Assembly (NCBI GenBank): GCA_022340315.1
Contig: JAJDOD010000095.1
Coordinates: 1 to 49,630 of the forward strand
DNA: 49,630 nucleotides
Reading direction: 5' to 3'
DNA from: Silicimonas sp.
GTDB lineage: Bacteria; Pseudomonadota; Alphaproteobacteria; Rhodobacterales; Rhodobacteraceae
Shown here: piece by piece, positions 28,083-36,884 of the stretch
Position numbering within the stretch: the first letter of the stretch is position 1
How the letters are laid out: every line of letters begins with the position of its first letter
Notes under the pieces: model-generated
What the model was told of the DNA's origin: nothing
What the model saw: the letters and a program-made list of their open reading frames with translations, nothing else
The model's database searches: none
Program-made: the position numbers and the translations under genes

Positions 28083-29114
28083 TCAAGCAGACTCTCTCAT
28101 GATCAGGCGCGCCGGGAAGAGCGTTTCGGTTCGCGTCGAGAATCGCCCGTCGCTCTCAATAAGGCGGAACAGAGTCTCAACCGCAGTGTCCGACACTGCG
28201 GCATAGTCATGCGCGGCCGTGGTGAGCGATGGGCAGGTGAAGCGGGAGAACGGGTGGTCGTCGTGGCTCGCGACCCGCAGATCGCAGCCCGGATGTCGCC
28301 CGACCTTCACCCCGCTCTCGAAACATGCGGCAAGAAAGCCAATGGCAAGCCGGTCGTTGCTGCAAAGTACGGTGTTGGTCGGAAGGCTCTTCTCGGACAG
28401 GATTTTCAGCCCGCCCTGACGTCCTATCTCCTCGAACGCCCAACCCTCGCCGTCGACCTTGATGACATGCGGTTCCATTCCGACCTCTTCCATCATGTCG
28501 AGATAGGCGATCCGGCGCTTGTTCGCGTTCGGGTTGGCAGGAGTGCGCATCTCGAAAAAGCAAGGTGGTTCTCCCGTGCGGCTCAGGTACTGCACTGTCT
28601 GCGACACGAAACTGTGGTTGTCAGAACCGACAAACGCTTCGCCCATTCCGTCGAGGTTGCTGTCGAACAGGACCGTTGGCACATGGCGGCAGAATGCCTC
28701 GATGGCCGCCTTGTCCGACGCGCGCCCCAGTGGCGCCAGCAAAACCCCGGCCGGCTTCAGCGACCTGAGCGTGTCCAGCACATCTTTCTCCAGGCCGGTC
28801 TCACCATGCGAACTGAAGATCGTGGGCGAAAAGCCGGCGGCCAGGCATTGCCGCTCGATCACCCGTACGATCTCGCCGAAGAACGGGTCTGCCAAGTAAG
28901 GCACGACGATACCCACGTTCTTCGTGAGCTTTCGGTTCTGGTTCATCGCAAAGATGTTCGGCCGATAGTCAAACTCGGCAATTGCGGCTTCGATGCGAGT
29001 GCGCGTGCTGGGCCGCACGCTGTCAGGATCGTGAAAGTATTTGGACACGGTCGGCCGCGAGATTCCGATGCGCGCAGCGAACTCCTCCATGTTCCTGATC
29101 CCGTCGCCGCTCAT
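28083..29114 (-). CDS. LacI-family regulator of the polyol operon
   Basis: A 343-residue LacI-family protein. The N-terminal helix-turn-helix reads NMEEFAARIGISRPTVSKYFHDPDSVRPSTRTRIEAAIAEFDYRPNIFA, then a binding-protein-like ligand domain (VGIVVPYLADPFFGEIVRVIERQ, VLLAPLGRAS, NTVLCSNDRLAIGFLAACFESG). It lacks the usual short hinge lysine-arginine stretch seen in E. coli LacI but is otherwise normal. Start MSGDGIRNM has aaaggagg upstream. It stands directly upstream of the polyol operon on the same strand, and matching operators precede both lacI and the operon, implying autoregulation and control by a polyol or its keto product (inference). Confidence 0.9.
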   Translation of the reverse strand: MSGDGIRNMEEFAARIGISRPTVSKYFHDPDSVRPSTRTRIEAAIAEFDYRPNIFAMNQNRKLTKNVGIVVPYLADPFFGEIVRVIERQCLAAGFSPTIFSSHGETGLEKDVLDTLRSLKPAGVLLAPLGRASDKAAIEAFCRHVPTVLFDSNLDGMGEAFVGSDNHSFVSQTVQYLSRTGEPPCFFEMRTPANPNANKRRIAYLDMMEEVGMEPHVIKVDGEGWAFEEIGRQGGLKILSEKSLPTNTVLCSNDRLAIGFLAACFESGVKVGRHPGCDLRVASHDDHPFSRFTCPSLTTAAHDYAAVSDTAVETLFRLIESDGRFSTRTETLFPARLIMRESA

Positions 29115-29474
29115 GGCGTGGCCTCCTTTTCGCCTCGTCCCGGGCCATTCACTCATTTACGAACTTTACATAGTAATTAGCGCGCGCAAACAATAAATTT
29201 TTCTCGCATCGCTTTGCCGGACAGCCAGATCAAGCGTCGGCGCGGACTTTTTCATCATCCGAAACAATGGCCTTTCCGCTGGAAGCCGCATTGCACCCGT
29301 TTCGCCCGATTCGAGGTCCGGTGGGCGTTCGTGCCAAGCACTGAAAGGCAGGGTGCAGCGAAGCAAAATGCGAGCGACCTCGCAAATCCGCCGCGTTCTC
29401 ATCACAAAAAAGCCCAAAACCAATCGTTTACAAAGTCTGCACAACGAACCGGGAAAAAGCATTGGGGTGGTGCA
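29115..29474. other. Divergent promoter region, lacI / kinase 1
   Basis: This 360-base stretch separates lacI (minus) from the first kinase (plus). It contains the second GCGCGCAAA operator near the lacI side. The rest shows no ORF worth calling. The long ORF in the track that begins at 29214 extends the kinase frame into this region, but its product there (basic, histidine-rich) has no kinase sequence. A promoter for the kinase pair should be here; I could not single out its -35/-10. Confidence 0.5.
29177..29190. promoter_or_regulatory. LacI-type operator upstream of lacI
   Basis: TTAGCGCGCGCAAA matches the core at 28058-28071 (TTTACGCGCGCAAA) at 12 of 14 positions and is itself nearly palindromic. 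It lies 63-76 bases upstream of the lacI start, consistent with autoregulation. Confidence 0.7.
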
Positions 29475-31889
29475 ATGCAAAGAAACGACGTCGTCGACCT
29501 GCAATCGTTCCGAAACCATGACACGCGCAGCGAAGCGAGCGATCTGCCGCACCTGCCCGCAGGCACGACGTTGCTGCTCGGTCAGTACACGATCGAGGAT
29601 TATCTCAACTGCGGCGGTTTCGGTATCACCTACATTGCCACCGACAGCTTGCACAGAAAGGTCGTGATCAAGGAATGCTTCCCCGGCGAGATGTGCTTTC
29701 GCGACGGCGAGTCGGTGGTGCCGCGCAGCCCGAGATTCCGCGACGAACTGAAGTCCATCATCCGCCATTTCGTGATCGAGGCCCACAACCTTGCCAACAT
29801 CCGGCACCCGAATGTCGTCCACGTCCACCAGGTCTTCGAGCAGAACGACACCGCCTACATTGCGATGGACTTCGTCGACGGACCCGACCTGCTCGATCTG
29901 GTCGAAACTGGCAGCCGCCGACTCTCGCCGAAGCAGGTCCAACGCATCACACGCACCATGCTGGGCGCGATCGAGCACATCCACTCCAAGGGGATGCTGC
30001 ATCGCGACATTTCGCCCGACAACATTCTGATCGGGCCTGACGGAGAGCCAGTTCTGATTGATTTCGGAGCGGCCCGGCAGCACCTCAAGCAAAGCCACAA
30101 GGCTAATGCCAAAATGAAGTGCGTGAAGGACGGATACTCACCCCAGGAGTTTTACGTCGGCGGCAGCGAGCAGGGGGCATTCAGCGATCTCTATTCATTT
30201 GCGGCGACGATCTATCACATCATCGCGGGTGTGGCGCCGGCCGACGGTCAGAGCCGTTTCAACGCCTTGGCCGCGAAGCGGGCCGACCCTTACGTGCCGC
30301 TTGTGGGAACCGTCACCGGTTACCCCTGGCGTTTCCTCAAAGCACTCGACACCGCTTTGGCTGTCCTGCCAGAGGACCGCCTCCAGAACGCAGATGACTG
30401 GCTCGATCGAATCCGGCCGCGCACGGCCAACATTGCCGCGTCGATCTCGCGACCCGCGACCGCAGTGCTCGAGAGCCTCTCGGGCTTCGAGACAAGGGAG
30501 CCATCAGTTCCGGCGACCCGGCTGATGGGTGGAAATCGGAAACTGTACACCAGCATTGCCGCCTCGGCGCTTCTGGCGATTGGCTGCATCGCCGTCACCG
30601 GCTTTCCCGGCCCAGGCAGCACAACCAGCGCTGAACCAGTCAATCTCGCCGCAGCATCCCACACCCCGATCGAGACGACCCATCCCGTCGTTGCCCCCGG
30701 ACGCATATCGCCTGCACCGTCGGCTATGCCCATGCCCGCGCGGCTTCCCCAGGACATCTCGATAACCGCCGCGCTCCCAACTATTGGAGAGGCGGGCGCG
30801 TTGGAGCCTGCAGATCGCCTCGTCGCTTCAGGGCGCGAACTCGTCTCTACCTCCGTGCCCGCGGACGACAATACGCTCAGGGATTTGGCATCTTCCATGC
30901 AGAACTCCGGGTCCGAAGCTGCGGACCCTCCGCGTTTCGCGCTGTCGGTCGCCGACCTTTCGGGCGCCCCCGGCACAACAGGCGCCAGGTTTGCGGTTTC
31001 CCCGATACGTGCCGTGGACAGGAGCGGTGTTCGCAGCAAACTTTCGGTGCCCGCGGGCAAAGGTCTGCTTCCCGATGATTTCTTGCCGCTTTCGCAGGTG
31101 GTGGCACCAATTCTGACGCTTGAAGCGCCGGCGTTCACGTCTGCCAGCCGCGACATCGTCCCGCCGCTAGGCACCAGTTCCGTCCCGCGGGCGCCTCTCG
31201 TCGCCACTCTGCCCGACCCGTTGGCCGAAAAGCTCTACACCGGCGACACCAAGCCGCCAAATGGCGCCGCGCCTGCCGTACACGGTGCCGAAACGATCCC
31301 GCAGGTCGGGTACACGCGATGGGACGTCCGTCTTCCTTTCGTCGCGCAAATGGAGGCCTTGGATGACAGGACCGTCGCGAGGATCGCGTTCCTTCTCGCG
31401 GATGCCGACCTTGCCAACTCCGGCGACTGGATCGCAGAGGGGGTGACGATCCATGCCGTGAATGGCGAGACACTGGACCCAGATACCCCGCTCGAGGAAC
31501 AGATCGCAGCTTCGATGACCCTCGGTGCCGACGGCTTCACTCGTCCAACCGTCCACTACCGTGTTCCCGGCAGCGACTTACTGGACATCGGGACGCTTGC
31601 GTTACCGGTGATGCGTCGGACGACGCTCGCGGACGGAACCATCCTGACCACCAGTGCCGAGGGCTTCGTACCAGTAACTCGCGTTACGGCCGTTGGCGGC
31701 GCGGGTACTGGCCTTCGGGTAGGCGATATCGTCGTGGAAGAGGCGCAGACCGGGACATGGCTCGCCAGCCCCCAGGATATCGAGGATGCTCTCGGCGCGC
31801 TAGTTGCGCTCAACCTGGGCGAAGCAGCTTTCACAGTCTTGCGCAACGGGCGCCGCCAAACTGTCCGCTGGACCATGAAAAGCGAGTAA
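29475..31889 (+). CDS. Transmembrane Ser/Thr protein kinase with PDZ-like periplasmic tail
   Basis: An 804-residue kinase. The cytoplasmic domain (about 36-312) has glycine loop NCGGFGITYIATD, lysine 66 in VVIKECFP, glutamate 102, catalytic HRDISPDN (Asp178) and DFGAAR (Asp196). The loop lysine after HRD is replaced by serine. A single helix at about 358-377 (LYTSIAASALLAIGCIAVTGF) crosses the membrane. A low-complexity Pro/Ala/Ser linker follows to about residue 610. The C-terminal 130-150 residues contain a PDZ-like module (GAGTGLRVGDIVVEEAQTGTWLASPQDIEDALGAL, then FTVLRNGRRQTVRW) and, before it, a similar GVTIHAVNGETLDPD segment, perhaps a second. Periplasmic sensing is implied. No cognate phosphatase is visible. 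Confidence 0.88.
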   Translation: MQRNDVVDLQSFRNHDTRSEASDLPHLPAGTTLLLGQYTIEDYLNCGGFGITYIATDSLHRKVVIKECFPGEMCFRDGESVVPRSPRFRDELKSIIRHFVIEAHNLANIRHPNVVHVHQVFEQNDTAYIAMDFVDGPDLLDLVETGSRRLSPKQVQRITRTMLGAIEHIHSKGMLHRDISPDNILIGPDGEPVLIDFGAARQHLKQSHKANAKMKCVKDGYSPQEFYVGGSEQGAFSDLYSFAATIYHIIAGVAPADGQSRFNALAAKRADPYVPLVGTVTGYPWRFLKALDTALAVLPEDRLQNADDWLDRIRPRTANIAASISRPATAVLESLSGFETREPSVPATRLMGGNRKLYTSIAASALLAIGCIAVTGFPGPGSTTSAEPVNLAAASHTPIETTHPVVAPGRISPAPSAMPMPARLPQDISITAALPTIGEAGALEPADRLVASGRELVSTSVPADDNTLRDLASSMQNSGSEAADPPRFALSVADLSGAPGTTGARFAVSPIRAVDRSGVRSKLSVPAGKGLLPDDFLPLSQVVAPILTLEAPAFTSASRDIVPPLGTSSVPRAPLVATLPDPLAEKLYTGDTKPPNGAAPAVHGAETIPQVGYTRWDVRLPFVAQMEALDDRTVARIAFLLADADLANSGDWIAEGVTIHAVNGETLDPDTPLEEQIAASMTLGADGFTRPTVHYRVPGSDLLDIGTLALPVMRRTTLADGTILTTSAEGFVPVTRVTAVGGAGTGLRVGDIVVEEAQTGTWLASPQDIEDALGALVALNLGEAAFTVLRNGRRQTVRWTMKSE

Positions 31890-31997
31890 CTCGATGCAGA
31901 GGACACATCATTGCCACAGTGATCACTCAAATCCATCACATTCCCGCGCAAGATCGGATTGGTTGATCAACACGTTAGGGGCTGACCCCCGGTGCCG

Positions 31998-33530
31998 ATG
32001 ACTGACAAGAAGACGGCGCATATGGCTGACTTGGCCGAACAGGCGCTCCCGATTGGCACGGTCCTCTCGGACGACCAGTTCACGATCACGGACCACCTTG
32101 GTGCCGGGGGCTTTGGTATTACCTACAAGGCCAAGGACAACGTGCTAGGCCGCACGGTCGTCATCAAGGAGTGCTTTCCCGAGGATTTCTGCGTTCGCGA
32201 GAACCACGAGGTGTTCGCTCGAAGCAAGACCTACGCGAAGCCGATACGCTCGATCATCAAGATGTTCATGCGCGAAGCCCAAAGTCTCGCCAAACTGCGC
32301 CACCCCAATATCGTCTCCGTCCATCGCATATTCGAGGAGAACGGCACCGCCTACATGGTATTGGACCTGATCGAGGGCAAAGATCTCTTCGACATAATCG
32401 AAGGCAAGAAAATCCGGCTGTCGCCCGCCCGCGTCAAGGATATCCTGTTTCAGCTTCTCGATGCGATCGACAAGGTGCACGCAATGGGCCTCCTGCACCG
32501 CGACATCTCACCGGACAACATCCTGATCGAAAGGACCGGCACGCCGGTCTTGATCGACTTCGGAGCGGCCCGCGCAGACGCCACTCGCCACACCCGTGCA
32601 ATCTCGTCATTCCTGGTGGTCAAGGACGGATACTCGCCCCAGGAATTCTACGTTGCAGGAAGCGAGCAGGGGCCAAGCAGCGATCTTTATGCGCTTGCCG
32701 CCAGCTTCTATCATGTCCTAAGTGGCAGCGCGCCGCCCAACAGCCAGACGCGCCTGCTGGAAATCGCCGGCGGCCGGACCGACCCCTGCGTTCCGCTTGT
32801 CGGCCGCATTCCCGGGTATGACGACGCGTTTCTTGAAGCTATTGACCGCGCAATGACTATCCACCCGGCCGACCGCCTGCAATCGGCGGCGAAGTGGCGC
32901 CGATTGATCGAGGAATCGGTATCGGCGAGCGAGGGCCCGAAGTCCGAGGTGATCCTGAAACCCTCCAGCCAGGGTATTCCTCTCGATCTGGAACTGTCGC
33001 TTACCAAACTGGTGGAAGAGACCAACGACGAGGTGCGCAAGACCAGCGAGATCATTCTGCCGGAAGAACCGAAAGCCGAGCCGCCTAAACCCGAGGCCAA
33101 ACCTGCCTGGGTCGAAGAGTTCAACGCCGAGTCCCTTTCCCGTCCGCACCGCTCGAAGCGGAGCAGCCGGCAAGCCTATCTTTCAAAGCCGGCACCAACA
33201 TCAGGCGAGGATGAAGGTTGGGTCGATACCCGCCGCGCCTATATAAACTCGCATCCTACCCATACGGGAACCAACTGGATTGATCGGGCGCTGGAAAAGC
33301 AGGGCCGCATCCGCAGTGAGCGTGAACTTGCGCTTGAGGCGCTCGAGAAAGAGGCGACTGGCAGGGCAGGGCCCGTCCCTTCCCAACAAGGGCGACATGC
33401 CGAGGTGGAAATTCCGCGCGGTGTCGCCGCGGCCCCGGCTGTCGCCGCCCGTGGACCACTCCGGACGATCGGAATATTGATCTGTCTGGCGCTCAGCGTG
33501 TCCTGCCTCTTCTTCCTTCCCGCTCCCTGA
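31998..33530 (+). CDS. Tail-anchored Ser/Thr protein kinase
   Basis: A 510-residue kinase, paralogous to the preceding one. The kinase domain holds GAGGFGITYKAKD, lysine 57 in TVVIKECFPEDFCVRE, HRDISPDN (Asp169), DFGAARAD and KDGYSPQEFYVAGSEQGPSSDLYALAA. The first kinase has the same SPQEFYV.GSEQG block. A charged, Pro/Lys-rich linker (EEPKAEPPKPEAKP) leads to a single C-terminal hydrophobic helix TIGILICLALSVSCLFFLPAP at the extreme end, so it is tail-anchored with all catalysis inside and almost nothing outside. The ATG at 31998 is favoured over the GTG two codons upstream. It lies 108 bases after kinase 1, likely in the same transcript. Confidence 0.87.
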   Translation: MTDKKTAHMADLAEQALPIGTVLSDDQFTITDHLGAGGFGITYKAKDNVLGRTVVIKECFPEDFCVRENHEVFARSKTYAKPIRSIIKMFMREAQSLAKLRHPNIVSVHRIFEENGTAYMVLDLIEGKDLFDIIEGKKIRLSPARVKDILFQLLDAIDKVHAMGLLHRDISPDNILIERTGTPVLIDFGAARADATRHTRAISSFLVVKDGYSPQEFYVAGSEQGPSSDLYALAASFYHVLSGSAPPNSQTRLLEIAGGRTDPCVPLVGRIPGYDDAFLEAIDRAMTIHPADRLQSAAKWRRLIEESVSASEGPKSEVILKPSSQGIPLDLELSLTKLVEETNDEVRKTSEIILPEEPKAEPPKPEAKPAWVEEFNAESLSRPHRSKRSSRQAYLSKPAPTSGEDEGWVDTRRAYINSHPTHTGTNWIDRALEKQGRIRSERELALEALEKEATGRAGPVPSQQGRHAEVEIPRGVAAAPAVAARGPLRTIGILICLALSVSCLFFLPAP

Positions 33531-33628
33531 TCCGGCGCGGGGGTCTCCCAACCGACCCGACGGCTCGTCGGTCGAAATTCTTGCGGGCGACAGACCCGAA
33601 CCCGCAGTCCCGCCGGCGGCAAGGATGC

Positions 33629-34393
33629 TTACGTGTCGCTTAGAACCTCGGCCAGATCGCGCGCCGCAGCCCCCAGTAGTCGTGCAAAGGATGCCGCCCG
33701 CTCGATCGAATAGCGTTGAACCGGTCCATGCACGCCGATTGACGCCATATATCGCCCTTGCCTGTCGAAGATAGGAACGGCAATCGCAACCATACCCTCG
33801 ATGAACTCCTCATTATCCAATGCGAACCCCTGCCCGGCAATCGCCCTAAGTTCGGCCTTCATTTTCGCCGGATCAGTGATCGTGTTTGGCGTGCGATAAT
33901 CCAGTTTGCCGGACCCGATGATCCGCTCGCGGTCGCGCTTTCGCAGTGTGGCGAGGAAAGTTTTGCCGCTTGCAGTGCAATGAAATGGCACGTGACTGCC
34001 GACGGGCAGTTGAACGCGGAAAGGCCAGTCCGTTTCGACCCTGTCCTTGTAACTCATGCCCTTTTCTTCGGGGACAACATAATTCACCGTTTCCCGCGTC
34101 TCTTCCGCCAGGCGCCGCAGAATCTGGTGGCGCGCAATATGGCTGGTCGAGGCATGGAGCAACCCTGACGCCATCTCGCGGGCCCGCCGCCCCGGGCGCA
34201 GACCGCCTCCGTCTCGCACCAGAAATCCCTCGTCCATCAGAGTATTGCAGAGCCGGTGCACCGTCTGTTTAGGGAGGTTCACCGCGCGACCGATCTCGGC
34301 GGCACTCATCGGCTCAACTTGCCGCCCCACGAATTCCATTATCAGCAGCACACGAAGGTTGGTCGGAATTCGCAACTCCTCCTGTCCGTCCAT
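33629..34393 (-). CDS. IclR-family regulator
   Basis: A 254-residue IclR protein. Winged helix: LLIMEFVGRQVEPMSAAEIGRAVNLPKQTVHRLCNTLMDEGFLVRDGGGLRPGRRA. Effector domain: VPFHCTASGKTFLATL, LDNEEFIEGMVAIAVPIFDRQGRYMASIGVHGPV, with the expected YSIERAASFARLLGAAARDLAE helix. The start is the ATG at 34393 because the ORF-track start is a TTG six codons upstream; gggagag lies 16 bases before the ATG. It is divergent from the GMC oxidoreductase gene and a perfect palindrome lies between, so it probably controls the GMC/TerC/TRAP genes. Its 3' end converges with kinase 2. Confidence 0.9.
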   Translation of the reverse strand: MDGQEELRIPTNLRVLLIMEFVGRQVEPMSAAEIGRAVNLPKQTVHRLCNTLMDEGFLVRDGGGLRPGRRAREMASGLLHASTSHIARHQILRRLAEETRETVNYVVPEEKGMSYKDRVETDWPFRVQLPVGSHVPFHCTASGKTFLATLRKRDRERIIGSGKLDYRTPNTITDPAKMKAELRAIAGQGFALDNEEFIEGMVAIAVPIFDRQGRYMASIGVHGPVQRYSIERAASFARLLGAAARDLAEVLSDT

Positions 34394-34456
34394 CCGCCAC
34401 GACTCTCCCAATCAAAGATCTTGCAACAGAGAAAGGAATCATGTTGCATTAAAAAG

Positions 34457-34479
34457 TGAGACTGAAAGTCTCATTTTTT
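34457..34479. promoter_or_regulatory. Perfect palindrome TGAGACT-gaa-AGTCTCA with flanking A/T tracts
   Basis: Seven-base arms with a three-base centre, preceded by AAAAAG and followed by TTTTTT. It lies 63 bases before the iclR start and 31 bases before the GMC start. It could be the IclR operator, or an intrinsic terminator/attenuator in the leader of either gene, because the hairpin with a T-run works in both directions. Confidence 0.6.
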
Positions 34480-34509
34480 GGCGTTCGCGTCAAATATGGG
34501 AGGAAGCGT

Positions 34510-36138
34510 TTGGAATTCGACTACGTCATCATTGGCGCGGGTTCGGCTGGGTGCGTTCTGGCCAACCGTCTTAGCGATGGCGGCACATTCCAGGTGGCCC
34601 TTCTCGAGGCGGGGGGCAGGGACAACTATCCCTGGATTCACATCCCAGTCGGCTACTTCAAGACGATGGGTAATCCGCGAACCGACTGGGGCTACGAGAC
34701 CGAGCCCGACCCCGGTCTGAACGGACGGTCGCTCAAGTGGCCACGTGGCCGGGTTCTGGGCGGGTCGAGCTCAATCAATGGGTTGCTCTATGTCAGGGGA
34801 CAAGCGGCGGACTACGATCACTGGAGGCAATTGGGCAACGCCGGCTGGGGGTGGGAAGATGTCCTCCCGCTGTTCAAGCGTTCCGAGGCCTATGCCGATG
34901 GCGATTCCGAGATCCGGGGGCGGTCGGGGCCGCTCTCGGTCTCCAACTCGTTGGTCAAACGCGAGGTGGTTGATCTTTATCTCGACGCCGCCGAGAACGC
35001 GGGCTACCGGCGCAATCCCGACTACAATGGCAGGACACAGGAAGGCGTCGGACATTTCCAGCTGACCATGCGCAACGGGCGGCGTTGTTCATCCGCCGTT
35101 GCCTATCTCGGCCCGGCAAAGCGGCGCCAGAACCTGACAATCCTGACCGAATGCCCTGCCAAGTGCCTTACCTTCGACGGCAAGCGCGCAACCGGTGTCG
35201 AGGTCACTTACAAAGGTCGCACCACGACGATCCGCGCGCGCAGGGAAATCGTGCTCTCCGCCGGTGCCATCGCCTCGCCGCAGCTTCTTATGGTCTCGGG
35301 CATTGGCGACCCGGATCACCTGAAAGACCACGGAATCGAGGTGCTGCAGCCGCTGAAAGGTGTTGGCAGGAACCTGCAGGACCACCTTCAGGCGCGACCC
35401 GTCTACAAGACGACACTTTCGACGATCAACACCGAGATCAACAGCCTCGTCAAACAGGGCCTCATCGCGCTCCACTACGCCGCGACCCGAACCGGCCCGA
35501 TGACGATGGCGGCGAGCCTCGGAACAGCGTTTCTGAAGACCCGCCCGCAGTTGGCGGAACCGGATATCCAGTTCCATGTCCAACCCTTCAGCGCCAGCCA
35601 GAAAATCAACAAACCCCACGATTTCAATGCCTTCACCGCCAGCGTCCTGCAGCTTCGACCAGAAAGCGCGGGTCATCTGGAACTCAGGTCGGCTGATATG
35701 CGCGACTATCCCGCGATACACCCCAACTACCTCGCCACCAAGACCGACCAAGATACGATCGTCGAGGGCATCCGCATCGCCCGACGTATTGCCCGCACTG
35801 AACCTGTGGCCGCGGTCATCACCGAGGAATACACTCCCGGCCCGAACATCGCAGACGACGATTACGACGCACTCCTCGACTGGGCGCGATCCAATGCTAC
35901 GACGATCTATCATCCCACCGGCACCTGCAAGATGGGCAGCGACCCGATGGCAGTGGTCGACGACCGCCTTCGTGTCCACGGGGTCGAAGCATTGCGCGTG
36001 GCCGACGCCTCGATCATGCCCGTGATCGTCTCCGGTAACACCAATGCACCCGCAATCATGATCGGTGAAAAAGCGAGCGATCTGGTGCTGGCCGACGCCC
36101 GCGCGTCGGCACCCCTAGAATTGGAGGCGGCTCAATAA
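34510..36138 (+). CDS. GMC-family FAD oxidoreductase (choline-dehydrogenase type)
   Basis: A 542-residue flavoprotein alcohol dehydrogenase. FAD motif DYVIIGAGSAGCVLANRLS is at the very N-terminus, then PRGRVLGGSSSINGLLYVRGQAADYDHW, REIVLSAGAIASPQLLMVSGIGDPDHL (GMC signature 2) and the catalytic C-terminal histidine in YHPTGTCKMGSDPMAVVDDRLRVHGVEALRVADASIMPVIVSGNTNAPAIMIGEKASD. The start is a TTG at 34510: gggagg lies six bases upstream and codon two begins the FAD strand, while the ORF-track ATG adds 18 unrelated residues. An alcohol or polyol substrate is likely, not known. The stop overlaps the terC ATG (TAATG). Confidence 0.9.
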   Translation: MEFDYVIIGAGSAGCVLANRLSDGGTFQVALLEAGGRDNYPWIHIPVGYFKTMGNPRTDWGYETEPDPGLNGRSLKWPRGRVLGGSSSINGLLYVRGQAADYDHWRQLGNAGWGWEDVLPLFKRSEAYADGDSEIRGRSGPLSVSNSLVKREVVDLYLDAAENAGYRRNPDYNGRTQEGVGHFQLTMRNGRRCSSAVAYLGPAKRRQNLTILTECPAKCLTFDGKRATGVEVTYKGRTTTIRARREIVLSAGAIASPQLLMVSGIGDPDHLKDHGIEVLQPLKGVGRNLQDHLQARPVYKTTLSTINTEINSLVKQGLIALHYAATRTGPMTMAASLGTAFLKTRPQLAEPDIQFHVQPFSASQKINKPHDFNAFTASVLQLRPESAGHLELRSADMRDYPAIHPNYLATKTDQDTIVEGIRIARRIARTEPVAAVITEEYTPGPNIADDDYDALLDWARSNATTIYHPTGTCKMGSDPMAVVDDRLRVHGVEALRVADASIMPVIVSGNTNAPAIMIGEKASDLVLADARASAPLELEAAQ

Positions 36139-36803
36139 TGGAACTGCTCTTCGACGCCGGCGCTATCATCCTCGCCGACCTGATCCTCAGCGGCGACAAT
36201 GCGCTGATCATCGGCATGGCCGCCGCCGGTCTTTCGCCGGAGTTACGTGCCCGCGCAATCCTGTTCGGCATGGTCATCGCCGCAGTGCTCCGCATAGTCT
36301 TCGCCGTCGTCGCCACCAAGCTACTCGGAATCCCAGGCCTGCTGTTTCTGGGCGGACTGTTGCTCTGTTGGGTGTGCTACCGGCTCTTCATCGAGATCCG
36401 GGAAAGCGTGGGCGAGAAAGGCGAGTTGGCGCTGGAAGCTGCCGGTGACGCCGAGGCAGGCTATACCGGACCACCGCGCAGAACTCTGGCCCAAGCGCTC
36501 TGGACCATTACGATCGCGGACGTGTCGATGTCGCTCGACAATGTCCTGGCCGTCGCGGCAATCGCGGACGGAGACACCACGCTCCTGATCTTCGGACTTG
36601 GACTCGCAATCCTGTTGATGGCCTTCGCCGCCACGCTCATCATGAAGCTGCTCACGCTCTTCCCGATGATCTCGTGGCTTGGTCTGATTGTTCTGATCTA
36701 CGTGGCGGGCGAAATGCTGTTCCGTGGCGTTTTCGACATCAACTATGGGGTCGGCCCGATGCTGGGCCTGATCGAGGGAATGGACTTAAGCAAGGGACAC
36801 TAA
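36138..36803 (+). CDS. TerC-family integral membrane protein
   Basis: A 221-residue protein with about seven membrane helices (ILADLILSGDNALIIGMAAAGL, GMVIAAVLRIVFAVVATKLLG, LLFLGGLLLCWVCYRLFIEI, WTITIADVSMSLDNVLAVAAIA, LIFGLGLAILLMAFAATLIMKLL, SWLGLIVLIYVAGEMLF). The paired acidic motifs LSGDNAL and MSLDNVLA are the family hallmark and line a presumed metal-ion path. This is the short YjbE-like form of TerC. Family roles include metal ion (manganese) efflux and tellurite tolerance. Its translation is coupled to the GMC gene (TAATG), an unusual pairing. What it moves here is unknown. Confidence 0.88.
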   Translation: MELLFDAGAIILADLILSGDNALIIGMAAAGLSPELRARAILFGMVIAAVLRIVFAVVATKLLGIPGLLFLGGLLLCWVCYRLFIEIRESVGEKGELALEAAGDAEAGYTGPPRRTLAQALWTITIADVSMSLDNVLAVAAIADGDTTLLIFGLGLAILLMAFAATLIMKLLTLFPMISWLGLIVLIYVAGEMLFRGVFDINYGVGPMLGLIEGMDLSKGH

Positions 36804-36810
36804 CCGGATA

Positions 36811-36838
36811 GCCGGGCACATCGCCTTCTTCGCCCGGC
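36811..36838 (+). terminator. Possible weak stem-loop after terC
   Basis: GCCGGGC and GCCCGGC are exact complements separated by 14 bases, followed by cactctttct. It lies between terC and the TRAP binding-protein gene and may give partial termination. The T-run is short, so the call is weak. Confidence 0.4.
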
Positions 36839-36884
36839 CACTCTTTCTAGACCTGACATGAAGGCAAAACTGGGAGGAAAACGA

